From: Lamellibrachia satsuma
Taxonomy: Eukaryota > Annelida > Polychaeta > Sabellida > Siboglinidae
Direction: 5' to 3'
Length of the DNA stretch: 64,000 nucleotides
Assembly: GCA_033239005.1 (NCBI GenBank)
Contig: BSQZ01000039.1
Span: 1,943,316-2,007,315 of the forward strand
The notes under the pieces are model-generated. The model searched no databases and was not told where the DNA came from. It worked only from the letters and a program-made list of their open reading frames with translations. Within the stretch, counting starts at the first letter, position 1. Each line of letters opens with the position of its first letter. Below are positions 1 to 13,300 of the stretch, one piece after another. The position numbers and the translations under genes were made by a program.

Positions 1-1344
1 TGCTTATGGGACTTTGGGGTGTATAACTTAAGAGTAATATTGCAGCGATCGTATATGCTGATCATTTAACCATATACGTGGTTGAAGATTATCACAGATA
101 AAGTTGTGGTAATTACTGGTTGTGGACGTGATCAGGGGAGATGCAAGAAACTTGTATTGTCACTGGTGTAATCTCCACATGAAACCTGACATCAGAAACT
201 GTCATTGCCATATAACCATGGTTGTGGATGCTTCCCGAGATAGATGCATCATACACGTGTGGGCACCAGTATTGTCAAAGCGTTCGGAGCGTGCAGTAGT
301 ACAGGGGTATGTGACCATCCTCGTCGCCAGGGGCTTCTGACTACATCATGCAGGCAGATCGGCTCGTAGAAACGCAGATTTTTCATTTGCTGTATTAACC
401 AATAATATTGTGCGCTTAGATTTTACAAGAACTTAACTTTAACTGGTGGTGGACCCATCATCGCTGATCGGATGGGTAATGATGAGTATTTCACGGGAAC
501 ACTCGTCTGGTCATAGGTGCATCTTGTTGCCAGAAACACGTCAACCGAGACATGAAGTGGGACGAAGTACAAATGATTCATCGTACATCTACACATGATG
601 TGGGATAAACTGACAAATCCACGTTACATCAGGTCTATCTGCCAGGGTCCTGTAGGACTACTTCCACCCCTGGCTAGCATGGATGTAGGTCACTGACTTT
701 GTCCCAACACAGGCTGCCCCATGTTGACCTTCCCACGCAGCGAGACATGACAGATTAGATTGCAACAGTGGCAGAAGAAATCGTGGCAACCATCACGAAA
801 AATTTTTATTATGATGCATATTCTGCACGTTCTTCTGTGAAATTCTAGGGCTTCCCAGGACTGTTTTTATAAACGACACTGGCAGCCAGTGTACAGAAAT
901 AAACAGCACCAGAATAAATTCTCATCTGATGAATTGTCTTATGATATGAATGTCGTACTATTAAACTAAATTACATACCTAATAGACATTGTTGTTTGAA
1001 AATAGTTTGTAATGTTTTATAGAAGTAGTTTCATTCCAGCTCCTATTTCCTTACACTGGCTACAATGTCCTCTCGTTATAAGGACTCCCAATGAAAGGAA
1101 CATCTGCTTAAAAGGAACAACTCTTTGGAATCAAGTCTCTGGTCTGGTCTGTGTTATGTATCCATGGATATAAGGAACACCAGATATATATGGAACAGTT
1201 TGACCAAATCCCAGTGTGTTCCATGGAGCTAGAGTCCACTGGTAAGCATCTGGTAAGGTATCTGTTGGTACTATATGATAATCACAACTAAAATGTGATA
1301 GCGATGGGGCCACACCAGTATTTTTTACGTTAAGTTAGATGAAT

Positions 1345-1511
1345 AGACCCTTCCCGTTACCACCACGCTACCTGGTGGATTATAACACAATTTTTTTGGT
1401 CACTCCGAGAACATCAAGCTGCTTAATGCATAGGCCTATGGTTCTGTCACCAGAATCTTTACATTCCACTATAATCCACCCGGTAGCATGGTGGTATAAT
1501 GAGAAGGGTCT
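1345..1511. repeat. Inverted repeat, about 41-bp arms
   Basis: The arm at 1345-1385 (starting AGACCCTTCC) pairs with the arm at 1470-1511 (ending GAAGGGTCT), with a few mismatches and small gaps, around a spacer of about 84 bp. It may be the core of a small MITE with long terminal inverted repeats. I could not define target-site duplications. Confidence 0.7.
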
Positions 1512-3860
1512 GTCGTGGGGGTTCTTAACCAGTGGTCCATGGATTTCCTAGGAGTCCATGGAAGGGCTTCAGGGAAAGAACACTGGTCTATTGGATACGA
1601 CACTTATGCAGAGTACAGATTACACTTTCTAGTCACCGACTGTCAACATGTGCACATATCAGTGTCAGTGATGGTTGGATCCCCTGCACATGTAGGGAAT
1701 GAATGTATATTAACATAGAGTATAAACAAATTCAATTTTGCGTAAGGCACAGGATGGGACAATACCCAATATCTAGGGGAAAAAATTGCTTTTGTAAACC
1801 AGCATAAAGACAGCCCTGTTTATACAAGTCATGAGAGACAACACAATTATGCTTCAGCACTGAGCGAATTTACTGTGTCATCTGTCACATTACAATACAC
1901 ATTTTAATGAGCAGACCTGATGCGTGAAATTAGTCTACATGTCCGTTTACTTAAGAAATTTTTTCAAATTATCAAAATCGCTCTTGTAATCGCCCACGAG
2001 ACCGATTAGTGAGGCCAACAGAGTTGGAACTGGTTCCTCTTCAACAAGTCAGGTGCGAGTTTTGAAGCAGTGGGCAATCAGCAACTGCCAGGTGCTGCAC
2101 TCGTCGTGACCTTTAATCAAAGCTCAAGTGGGGATTGGCACTAGTCAATAAGTCGTACTAGCTCTATCTTTATAAATGCACACGATTTCCTTACGCGTCA
2201 TAATCAGATACAAATCACTCACGTAAACGGGCATTAGTAATCTATGATATGCAGCAATTAGTACCTGGGTAAAAAGTGTTCTAAGAAACTAGTACATTCA
2301 AAGCAGTGAGGATCATCTACAAATCATGACAACAGAATCGTGGAAACACATCCTCCTCCCCCCATGCAGGTATTGCATATGCAATCACTGCTACTCTACA
2401 CCCCTTTGTGTACATCATTTGTAGATGGCCCCTTGTCAAATATCAAGCCACTGTCACCGTATGGCACAGCGATAACACCAACTACATTGTCAATATCACA
2501 TTGTACAAGCAGCTACATATCTTGCTGTTTAACTTGACCACGAGACTGCACAGCCTAATTTTTCACTAAAACTAAATTGGCACAAACGACCAAGCATGTC
2601 CTAGTCGAAACTAGGTTTGATTTTTGGCAAAATCATTCTAAAACAAGGTGATCGAAAAATGTTATTGCAGAGGGACCCGTAAATGCCTGTGAATGAGGTG
2701 GGTCGCATCAATGAATCTGACAGTAGCGCCATTGTACAGGCAAACAATGAACAGACATTCGTTCATTTCTCAGTTTCCATGGTCTGGTTAAAATTATATC
2801 CAAGATGTTCACCAAATGATAATGGCATTGTCAGAACTAATTTGTTTTAAACTGTTTTGTAACATTAACACACGTCCTCTTAAAAAGATTTACCTGCAAT
2901 TGTGTTGTTAACGGCATATATTGCACTTGTACCAAAGCAGTCACCCTTTGATTATACAACACTTAGATGATGTGCTTCTGTTCCTAACTGCTTCTCAACA
3001 ATCATCTAAACGTGGCACATTTCAAAGGGACCATTTGATATTTTTAAAATACCAACAATGTTCATGTAACTGTTCAACAGAGCAGTGAAACGGTCGTAAT
3101 TAGCTTCACCGTGCAAGTGCTGTTACCTTATCAGCAATTATTTCCTGTTTTGAGGAACAAGAAAAGAATATTGTCACATTTTCAAGCAATATTTACGATA
3201 TTTACAGTTGGTCCTGCAAAGTATACACAAAACACAACCACACAGGACATAGAAATATCACATCTGTTTGATATGTCTCACAAACTGGCGCTGTTTAGCC
3301 ACGATGTAGCAAAAAATGCAAGAGCTATGATGTTGTAAATCGCCCTGACATATGAACGATTTAGTTACAATTATTTGGAGCAATATATACACACCCGTTA
3401 CTACGAAGCAAAATTGTGAAATTTGCTTTAAACATTGAACATCTGCAAGACACTCCCTGCAAAGGGCGCGCAACACAAGTCTGGCCAAACCAATGCCGTT
3501 TAAACACATAACAAGAGCATCGTGATGCCTATAAATTGTACCAAATGATATTTGACACAAGTCAGATTGCCCCCAATACCATTCAGGTTTAGCTGTTAAA
3601 CCAATACATGCATACATATATATATATACCTTAAAATGATATGTTAATTATATACAGGACGATATGAAAACAACCTCTTCAGATATCTAATAAAAGTTAA
3701 GTAAAATTGTATTTCTTTTGCAATGTCGATGATGTCGACAAATTACATTAATTTTACACACAGCCAACTACAAACATGAGTTTTAACCGGTCAAGGTACT
3801 GGTTTACAAAAATCTTCACTTAGCCTGATGATGTGAAAAGACATGGATGTTTTATAGTCA

Positions 3861-3866
3861 TTTATT
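3861..3866 (-). terminator. Candidate ROGDI polyadenylation signal
   Basis: The plus strand reads TTTATT, which is AATAAA on the minus strand, about 325 bases downstream of the ROGDI stop codon. The sequence is AT-rich, so chance matches are common. Transcript data would be needed to confirm it. Confidence 0.3.
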
Positions 3867-4024
3867 AGTTCGCAGTCCCTGTACCGGCGTAATAAAATAC
3901 TACTTTTGCTATTCGGGTTAGTTCCATATAACTTACATTTTGTGAAATGGATTAGCTTAAATTAGTAACCAAGCATTATTGTGAAAGTGACCTTGATGAA
4001 GCAGTCAGGTATTAAAGTGTGTGT

Positions 4025-4051
4025 GCGTTCATATATAATATATATGAACGC
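4025..4051. repeat. Perfect 13-bp palindrome in the probable ROGDI 3'UTR
   Basis: GCGTTCATATATA (4025-4037) is followed, after one base, by its exact reverse complement (4039-4051). In a minus-strand transcript it lies about 140 bases after the ROGDI stop and would fold into a tight AU-rich hairpin. Confidence 0.85.
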
Positions 4052-4191
4052 ATATGTCAACGCTTGAGCAATACTGCCCCGTTCATGTAAACTGAAAGAT
4101 GGAAAACATCTCCTAAGCTTCTCTTCCCTATGTACGCGGAAATATCCCCTCGTATACAAGCAATGTTCTATCAAGAACATCGACATCACGG

Positions 4192-4329
4192 TCATGTGAA
4201 AAATACATCCGAGTCTGACGACTCCGTGTCACACTCCTCCTTCATCTCCTGGGTGGCGCCACTGTTGAGACACGAAACATCCGGCACTTGAATCTTAACA
4301 TCTTTGGTGTACTGCAAGAACAGGGTCAT
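4192..4329 (-). CDS. ROGDI: ROGDI last coding exon (C-terminal tail and stop)
   Basis: It follows a TTCAG acceptor, in phase 0 after the ...QQLHDK exon, and encodes 45 residues starting [10 protein letters not shown] and ending [10 protein letters not shown] before TGA. Human Rogdi has only about a dozen residues after the equivalent DK. The extra tail is rich in Glu, Asp and Ser, and its ESSDSD run would suit casein kinase 2, which is inference. Confidence 0.9.
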   Translation of the reverse strand: MTLFLQYTKDVKIQVPDVSCLNSGATQEMKEECDTESSDSDVFFT

Positions 4330-7300
4330 CTGAAACATGAAGTTGTTCATGCGGTTAGGGTTTTGTTAATGCATTTTCTCCACAGTTAAAGCACTGTGTG
4401 GCAGGAATAACTTCAAAATAAAACTGGGGTTGGGGAAATAATTCAAAACTATACCGAGAAAGTTGGGACGGGCAGACACCTGAAAATAGCTGATTTCAAC
4501 GCAAAATTATGATGTGGTGTGTCTAAATGTAAATCATTTAAACATGAAATGCTGTGAATGTAGGAAGTCTGGGATGCCAACATAAACGTGAAGCTGTTTG
4601 GGGTTTATTTTGGCCACAAATTAAACATGTGTACGTGCGTGTGTGCATGCATGGGTCTCGTACATGCATGAGTGCGAGACACTGACCTTGTCGTGGAGTT
4701 GTTGACATAAGTGGAGTGTAACACTAAAGAGAACCAGGATGTCGTTGAGCCACGGCACAGACACCTCCATCTACAACATACAGCAGACTCGTGAACAGCA
4801 AACTACCTTGATAATCTTAACATTACGTATTCTTTAGGGCATGGATCTACACCAGAGGTAAACAAACCCAACAGTTGACATCTCACAACATACAGCAGAC
4901 TCGTGAACAGCAAACTACCTTGATAATCTTAACATTACGTACCCTTTAGGGCATGGATCTACACCAGAGGTAAACATACCCAACAGTTGACATCTCACAG
5001 GTACACACCGGGTAACTAATACAATAACATGTAACTATTATCTACTATTATCTATGACAAGCAGGACAAGCATAGTGACTTTAAATCTTTGCCTATGGTC
5101 TATACAGCTTTGCAATTATTCTGCTGCACCATACATGATTAAAGTACACAATATCATGACCTTACCATGGTATATATTACCATGGTATTCCATCATTCGA
5201 ATCATAGATAAACTGTAATATTAATAAACCACAGTGAGACCTGTTGTCGCATGACGCGGAGACATGGGTCATAAGTAAGAATGAAGAACGGATACATGAG
5301 AGAACAGAGATGAGAAAGCTGATGAGATGGATTGCGGGGAGATGAGAAATGAGACGGCTGTGTTGTGCATATCAGATTAACTGAGAAAAATCAGTGGTGG
5401 TTCGGAAATGCTGCACATAAGGAGAACAACAGTGCTATAAAGAAGGCACAGACACTGCCGAAGATGGATGACGCAGGCAGCAGGGGTGTGACTTATATAG
5501 AATGCATACCTGATGTTTGGCAGTGACTTCTGTCTTGTGAGGTGAGTTCAGGTTGAGGTGATAGACAGCAACCACCAGTTTCTGGGCCTGAATGTAGAAA
5601 CTGACCACTGTGTCCTTGGGCAGGGGGGGTTGGAACGCATTCTGCAACAGAAATCAGGAATTGATTTACATGGGAAATTTATGGGAATTCACCGGATTCC
5701 CTCTCTGTTCAAATATGGGAGTCAGCAGTCACATTTTGGAGTACTTTTTCAATGAATGTTATGTACGACACTCAATAATCTGGTTACCGAATCATTCTCT
5801 AGAGATTTGCAACACGTTGGAAAGATAACAGTGTCGCCTGTGAACTGTCTACCAATCAGAAGTAAATGCATTGGTTTCTTAGCGTTTTAGTTAATTTTAG
5901 TTATTTAGGGTAATATAGAAGAATATCGGTTCAACAAACAACTACAAAAAAATCTAACATCTGTTAATTAAGTTTCATGACATTGCAGCAGAAGCTTAGA
6001 TAATCCTACTAAGCCGCAGTACTTACTAAAGAAGGGTTTTTAATAAGTTCCTCGAGTGACCTTCTCTTCGGTACAGCAAGAGATGATCGACCTTGATTGA
6101 GACAGTTCAGTACCCGGTCCAGCAGCTGCAGATACAGACGCAGGGTATTTGGAAAACCCCTCCGTAACACCCAGTCTTCAGGGTGGTCCCTCTTTTTGAC
6201 AATGCTGCACGTTTTGTGTTTCTTAATCCGAGTTGTGTTAATTTGCTAATTCATCAGCGTAAGAGGTGGGGAGATATTCTATTTATATTTTCCTCAATGC
6301 ACAGTACCGATAAAAAGTCACTGGACCATTTTGTATTTCAATTCTCTAACTGAGCATTAACAATGATTGTAATGTAATTTAAAAAAAAAAAATGTCCATA
6401 TCCATGACACAGAAACGCCATGGGTTGACATGTGTTGACTATTTCAGTCATTTCTGACACTCAGTTTTCGGTGGGGTCCAACAAAATATGCCTGAAATAC
6501 TAGATGCTCCAATGACGTTTTACCGGTACTGCATATTCAATAAAAGGGCATTCAAGGGGAAGTCATTATATAGGGGAAGAAGACATTCAGGGAATGGGAA
6601 ATAATTCCTAACCTGGGTCGAATTTTATAATAAAATCTCAATCATGATTACCTGAAAACATTCTGCTTACAATTTGAGAAATTTTGTTACAATTACATAA
6701 TTTTCTGTCTGTATTTGAGAAAGCTGCAACAACATTAGTAATTGAATTTTCTCAATACCTAAGTTAGAAATAGTTATATATTTTCAAATATTTGAGGACT
6801 GTTAATGTAGTGGTGCAACTATTCCCTTGATCATAATCAACAGTCAGTCAATAACACATTAATTTTAGAGTAGAGTTTCCTTGAAAGCGCAATGTACATC
6901 ACACAAATGCATACAATATTTGTTTAAATACACATAGAAAACTGTGTTAAAACTAGTAGAATTAATAAAATTCTCCAGAAAAATCAACATCAAACAAAAC
7001 AACGACATCATGACTTCAATGCACAAGGGATCCTAGTCAGTCATGCATGTTTACGTTGACGGCCACCCACTAGAAATTTTACTCAGGGCACAGCATCAGT
7101 GGTCTTCAAATATGACCATATTCCTGTTAAAAAAAAATTTTTACAAGTAACAAAACATTGACAAATTACTGGCACTATATTCGTATGCCATGAACCTGGA
7201 AGTAAAACTGTGATCTGTCCCCTGCTGCCTACCCTACCTACCCGTACAACTTCGTGCCCTGAACGGTAGACATGACCGGCGTCCTTCATATGTAACAATC

Positions 7301-10300
7301 GCAGTGCCTGTAGTAGGTAGTTCCCCGCGTCCTGGATCTGAAAAAACACAGCTACACTTGAATTCAGGGTTGAACTAAATCATGAATTAAAAAAATTAAA
7401 ACATACACATTTTTTATTCAGATTGAATTTGGTGCTTGAAATTTCATGTTGTTTTAACAAAGGACTGCAAATTTTAGACTAGCCTGCATTGAATTTTTTT
7501 TATTTAAATGTAAAACAAATGTAAAATTCAAATGATTTTTATTCCTTATTAGATTACTCACATTTACAACCGATAATACAAGTGATTTGATGATGGTTTG
7601 TAAAGGATTTCAAATTATTTACAAAATGATCATAAATCGAAATCAATTATTTTTAGAGTGGTTTAAACTTGATTTATAGCAAACAACCGTGATCAGATGA
7701 CAGAAAACTAACCCAAAAGTCGAAGTTCATTTTAACAATTGTTGTTAATTAAAACACATGTGAATTATCAATATGTGACAACAGGTATAGTGTACACTTG
7801 AATTATCAATATGTGACAACAGGCGTAATGTACACTATATAACATGATCAGACTTTGTGTCATTAAGGTGAGACACGGCAGCTGGATAGGATTTCTTTTT
7901 ATTTGCACGAGCAACTTTTTTTTCCCCAAACCGTAGAATGGGTCTTACTGAATAAAAAATACGTTGAACTTTTTCTGCCAGACCCCCATTTCCATGGTAA
8001 CAAACAAAATGGTCATCATTTTGAACAAATACTGGGAAATTCTGAATCAATGACCATCTTTGTCGGAAAAAGATATCATTAAAATTCTTGCTAAGCTATC
8101 TTCAGTATACAATCTATATAACACAAGTGATAGAAAACGTTGGCAGGAGGTGGGCTCTCAAAAATGGTGGGAAGTGGACTCTCAGAACTGGTTGGAGGTG
8201 GGATTGGCAGGAGGTGGACTTTCAAAAATGGTGGGAGGTGGGGTTAGCAGGAGATGGGCTCTCAAAAATGGTGGGAGGTGGGACTGGCGGGAGGTAGACT
8301 TTCAAAAATGGTGGGAGGTTGGTCCCGCAAACCTCATAATTACTTCCACATATATCCCCTTCCAAGTGTGACATCGTAGAACTGTGACATGCACGTCTAA
8401 GTGCACCCACTCACCTGTTGTACCTTCCAGGGAATGTCAGGGTAGATCTTTGTGCAGATAGGCGACGTATGTTGCTTGGGGTGTTTCAACGACACATCCT
8501 GGAAGAGAACAGACAGCTCATACTTTGACAAATGCATGTACCGTGTTCGACCTGTTTACTGTGCCTGCCCTAATTAGCGTACCTTTTCTAATCAGCAGGA
8601 TCCATAATTATTGTAATTTGATTAGTGTGGAACAACTGAAAAATGTTGCCATCTGGTGTTAAACAGTGGCACTACTTCTCTACACTACTCACGAAATGAA
8701 ACCACTAGTGTAAAAACAAAAGCAGGGTTAAGGTTACTGAAAGACAAGCTGAAATGGCTTTGATATCAAAGAGAAGTCAAGGGGTGAAAGTTTACACAGC
8801 TGGTTATGTATGGCCTACGCTAGGACTAGGCAAGAGGCTCCCCATATTTGGAGCACATTTCTTATACTTCTTGATGACATTATGCAGATGGCATGACACA
8901 AAATACATACTTAGTGAAGTTAGTGGGTATCACTATCAGCGGTAGTTCAGCTAGACTGACTCGCCGGATTGTCAATGCACTTTGACCTGTCCGCAAGCAA
9001 CAGGGTTACTATGAATGGTTGGGTCCAAATTCCCTGTCCACATTGGCCAGGTGGTCACAATGGGCAGTTAGTGGAGAGTGCAAACTAAAAGCAAGTAATT
9101 TGGGACTCTCAAAAGTGTCTGTCATAGACAGGTGTCCGTTATAGACAGGTGTCCGTTATGTACAGGTGTCTGGTATAGACAGGTGTCCGTTATGGACAGG
9201 TTTCCACTAAGGCAGGTTTCACTGTACAATGGAAGTTGTTTATGGAACCCAAACCTAAAATGAAATAGGCATGTTACTTTGCACTACAGTCACAGATACT
9301 CACAGCTTCACAAATGTTGTCTGCCAGTAACGTTACCATGCACTTGATCTGCTGTGGACCACTGAAACAGAACATCTGTTGGTTGACGGGGAAAACCAAG
9401 GTTATTTTATTTATGTTTATTTTACAATCATAACAGAAGTTCAGAGTTCTACCACAGATAGCTTTTGAGTTGTTGGTATTTTAAGTGGAACAAAACATCT
9501 TCCTGATTTCAGATTATTGGAAAAAATGACAGAATCCGTAAAAATTCAAATGGTCATAACTCAGAAACTATATAAGCTGCAGCCATATGGTTTGATATTT
9601 GTGGTTACATTTACCTGTACATTAACTAGTAAAACTTTGGTTGGTTAACTTCAACAATATGAGTGCAACAATATTTTCTTATTTCGGTTGATGTGAGACA
9701 GAATGCCCTAACGTCATCAAACTTCTACTAAAGTTTATACAACCAGAACAGATCAATATGATGTAATGCAATTGTAAACATAACATTTCCAGCTACCGTA
9801 ATTGAAGCACATTTCTAACAGAACCATTTCCAGTTTTTACAATAATTTTTCTTAAATATAAATGCAATTGAGAGTAAAAATTTAACTTACGTAAATAAAA
9901 AAGTTAAAACAGATGTGTAATAAACGATTTCCAGCAACTGTATTTAAAATTTGCTTACTTGAAACCGGAGAAGACAAATTTTTCTGGTCGAACCAAATTG
10001 TCGGCATTTCCTGCAAATGACAAGAACAGATTAGGAAAATCTTTACAACACAAATGTTATCTAAACAAGAATATATAATTTTCGAGTAATACTTGACAAG
10101 TTGACATACATGTACAGTCGCGCCTCGTTATAACGCGCCCCGTTATTACGCGGATTCGGATATAACGCGGTCGGTCGTGGACCCTGAATTTCTGCCGCCA
10201 TGGGAAAATGTCAAATGGTACTTAGAATTACTTTGACAATTCTCAAGAAACATTAGGTGAACAATGTCAGTGAACGAGTATCAACGTGTTTGTTTTGCGC

Positions 10301-13300
10301 TGCCGCAGTCATCAATCGCTGTCGCTGGCTTCGCTTCGACGGTTTGTAAATTGCAATCGAGATTCACAAATATGCCTCGATCAGAATCAGATCAAAAGTT
10401 TTAAATGCATTTAATATGCAGTACCAACAAAACACTTGGGTGAAATTACATGGTTCCATTACATCGTAAATTTAATCGTTTTCGCAACGCGAAACCAACA
10501 TGCCAAATTCCTAACCCAAGGCTCTACCGGTGGCGAAAATACAAATTCGTCATCCGCATATGAAACGATGAATCAATGTTAAGTGGTGCGTAATAAATTT
10601 ATGCTTCGGTCGAGATCGGTTGAAAGACAAAGTGAAACAATTATTAATTCTACCTATTGTCTTTTTCTGTGTTTTATCAGCTTACATACTATGTTTGTCA
10701 AATCATATACGTTTTCGGCTGCTCAGGTCCAAGTTATTATTTTCGATTCATAGGCCTGTTGGTTCCGTACATCATCATCGTAGTAGATCTATTCCATAAC
10801 GGTATATGTACATGTGTTTTATTCAGTTCAAGAGTCAAGAGGTTGTGACATTTAAAAATAATACACGTTGATGCTAGTATACTCGTTTAATAAGTTCCAT
10901 AAACTGCATATTGTCGTATAAGACAATGCTGCAAGCACATTGGACTTCGACAGCGTTCTTGAGCTTGGTGCAGCGGGCGGCGATCGCTGTTGTTTAGTAG
11001 CTCCCTGGTGGCAGATATGAGAACACCTAACGTGCCTCGCTTACAGTGCGGTCCGAAGTCGTGGACCCCGACTACCGCGTTATAACGAGACTCAACTGTA
11101 GTCATGATTGCACGTTCCCAACATAATGCTGTGACACACGATCTGGAACAATTTCTTGGAAACTATATACATTGATTAGCTCATGTGACTACAGGACCAC
11201 ATGGGTTCACGTGAACTCATAGACTTAACGCTGGGACATATATGGTGCAATCAACTGAACTTGTTAACATAACACTGCGGCATATATGGATATAGTGCAA
11301 CCAACTGAACTTAGATTTAACACTGGGACACATATGGATGTAATGCAACCAACTGAACTTAGACTTAACAGTGGGACATATATGGATATAGTGCAACCAA
11401 CTGAACTCAGACTTAATCCTTTCACAGCCACGTGGTCACCAGCAAAATTTGCCCCAGGAAACCAACCAACCAACCAACCAACCAACCAACCAACCAACCA
11501 ACCAACCAACCAACCAACCAACCAACCAACCAACCAACCAACCAACCAACCAACCAACCAACCAACCAACCAACCAACCAACCAACCAACCAACCAACCA
11601 ACCAACCAACCAACCAACCAACCAACCAACCAACCAACCAACCAACCAACCAACCAACCAACCAACCAACCAACCAACCAACCAACCAACCAACCAACCA
11701 ACCAACCAAACAACCAAACAACCAAACAACCAAACAACCAACCAACCACAATTGATTTGGGAAAACACAGAAAGTTGCCATGGGAATCAATAATAAAAAG
11801 TACAAAAATGAAAAACATAAATGTTAAAAATAAAAAAGGTCTGCTGAAATGAATGTCCACTCCATGGTATGGTAGCAATGTGTGCACAAGTTAGAATACA
11901 TCACTGAATCAACGTGACTTGTCTGAATAAACAGTGCAATCACTCAACTAGCAGACATAACATTCAAGTCACTCAGAACTGGTTGACAAAACATTGCACC
12001 AGGTTGATGATTAATTACAGTAATCAATTATTAATCAACTGACATGAAGCTGAGGTGAGGAGCAAGTGAAGCATCGATTCACTAATTGATTGTGAACTAT
12101 TAATTAATTTGAGATGACACAAAATATTCTTAGAATTCTCAGACACAATGGAGCTGGCGTAGCAGTCATTCTGTCCACACGCTGACCAGTGAAGCCATGC
12201 AGCGATTCACTAAGTGATTATGAACTATTAATTAATTTGAGATGACACAAAATATTCTTAGAATTCACAATGGAGCTGGCGTAGCAGTCATTCTGTCCAC
12301 ACGCTTACCAGTGGTCAATCGACATGATCCGAACATTCATACTGGATCATGACGCCCACCTGAGGGTACTGCTCATTAAGGACCTCCTAATAGTACAGTC
12401 GTTAAGCACGAATGTGATCGTATGAACGTGATTCGCACAAAAAGCAGGAGTGTGAAGTTCCACACTGATTCTGCTCAGTAAGTGGTGGTCACATAAGTAA
12501 GGGGTGGTCACAAAACAAAGGGTGGCCACATAAGTAAGGGGTGGTCACAAAACAAGGGATGGTCACATAAGTAAGGGGTGGTGGTTAAGTAAGGGGTGGT
12601 CACATAAGTGGTGGTTGCATAAGTAAAGGGTGGTCACAAAACAAGGGATGGTCACATAAATAAGGGGTGTAAGGGGTGGTCACATAAGTAAGGGGCAGAC
12701 GCACAAATAAAAGGTGATCACATGAGAAAGGGCTGGTCGCATAAGTCAGAGGTAGTCGCCTAAGTAATCATAGTCATACATTCATTCCAAAAAAGGAAAA
12801 TACATTTAGTCATATCACAGCAAATTAGAAATATACAAACAAAAGAATTACAACAAAAAAGTAGAGAAATATACACTATTTTAAGAAATGCACAGGTATA
12901 AACACTGCAAGCAAAACAGTTTAAGAGATATAAAAACAAAAAAAAACAGAGAGTCATCTGTATGGATGAGTGAGACAAAAAAATATCATCACGTTGTTTA
13001 AAAATCTGACTGCATATGGGACAAAAATCTTTGAATATCTTTTCGTTCTGGCTTTCATAGAGATATATCGTTTACCCGACTTTGCTGTTACAAAGAGTGG
13101 CTGCAGGGGGTGACTAGGGTTAGTTAAAATTGCCCCAGTCTTTCTTTCATTGTGTAAGAGATGGATACAGTCAAGGGGAGGAAATTCAATCCCAGCGATT
13201 ATTGAGGATCAGAAAATCACTCGATGCAGCTTCATTCTGTCTCTTATTGTCAGCTGACTGAACCTACAGTTGACGGAGAATGTCAGGACACTTTCAACAA

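Larger units (their letters stand above)
1..4191. other. 3' flank of ROGDI, no supported gene
   Basis: I see no convincing exon here on either strand. The open frames are short and lack recognisable motifs or paired splice sites. The stretch holds one inverted repeat (1345-1511), a short palindrome (4025-4051) and a candidate polyadenylation signal for ROGDI (3861-3866). The last few hundred bases before 4192 are probably ROGDI 3' untranslated sequence. Confidence 0.6.

Noticed and set aside
8060..8371. 103-codon Trp/Gly-rich frame
   Set aside because: It is the translation of a minisatellite, with similar frames on both strands.
11264..11887. Long open frames of LVGW or PTNQ repeats across the AACC run
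   Set aside because: The tetranucleotide has no stop in any frame, so open frames arise automatically on both strands. There are no motifs outside the repeat.
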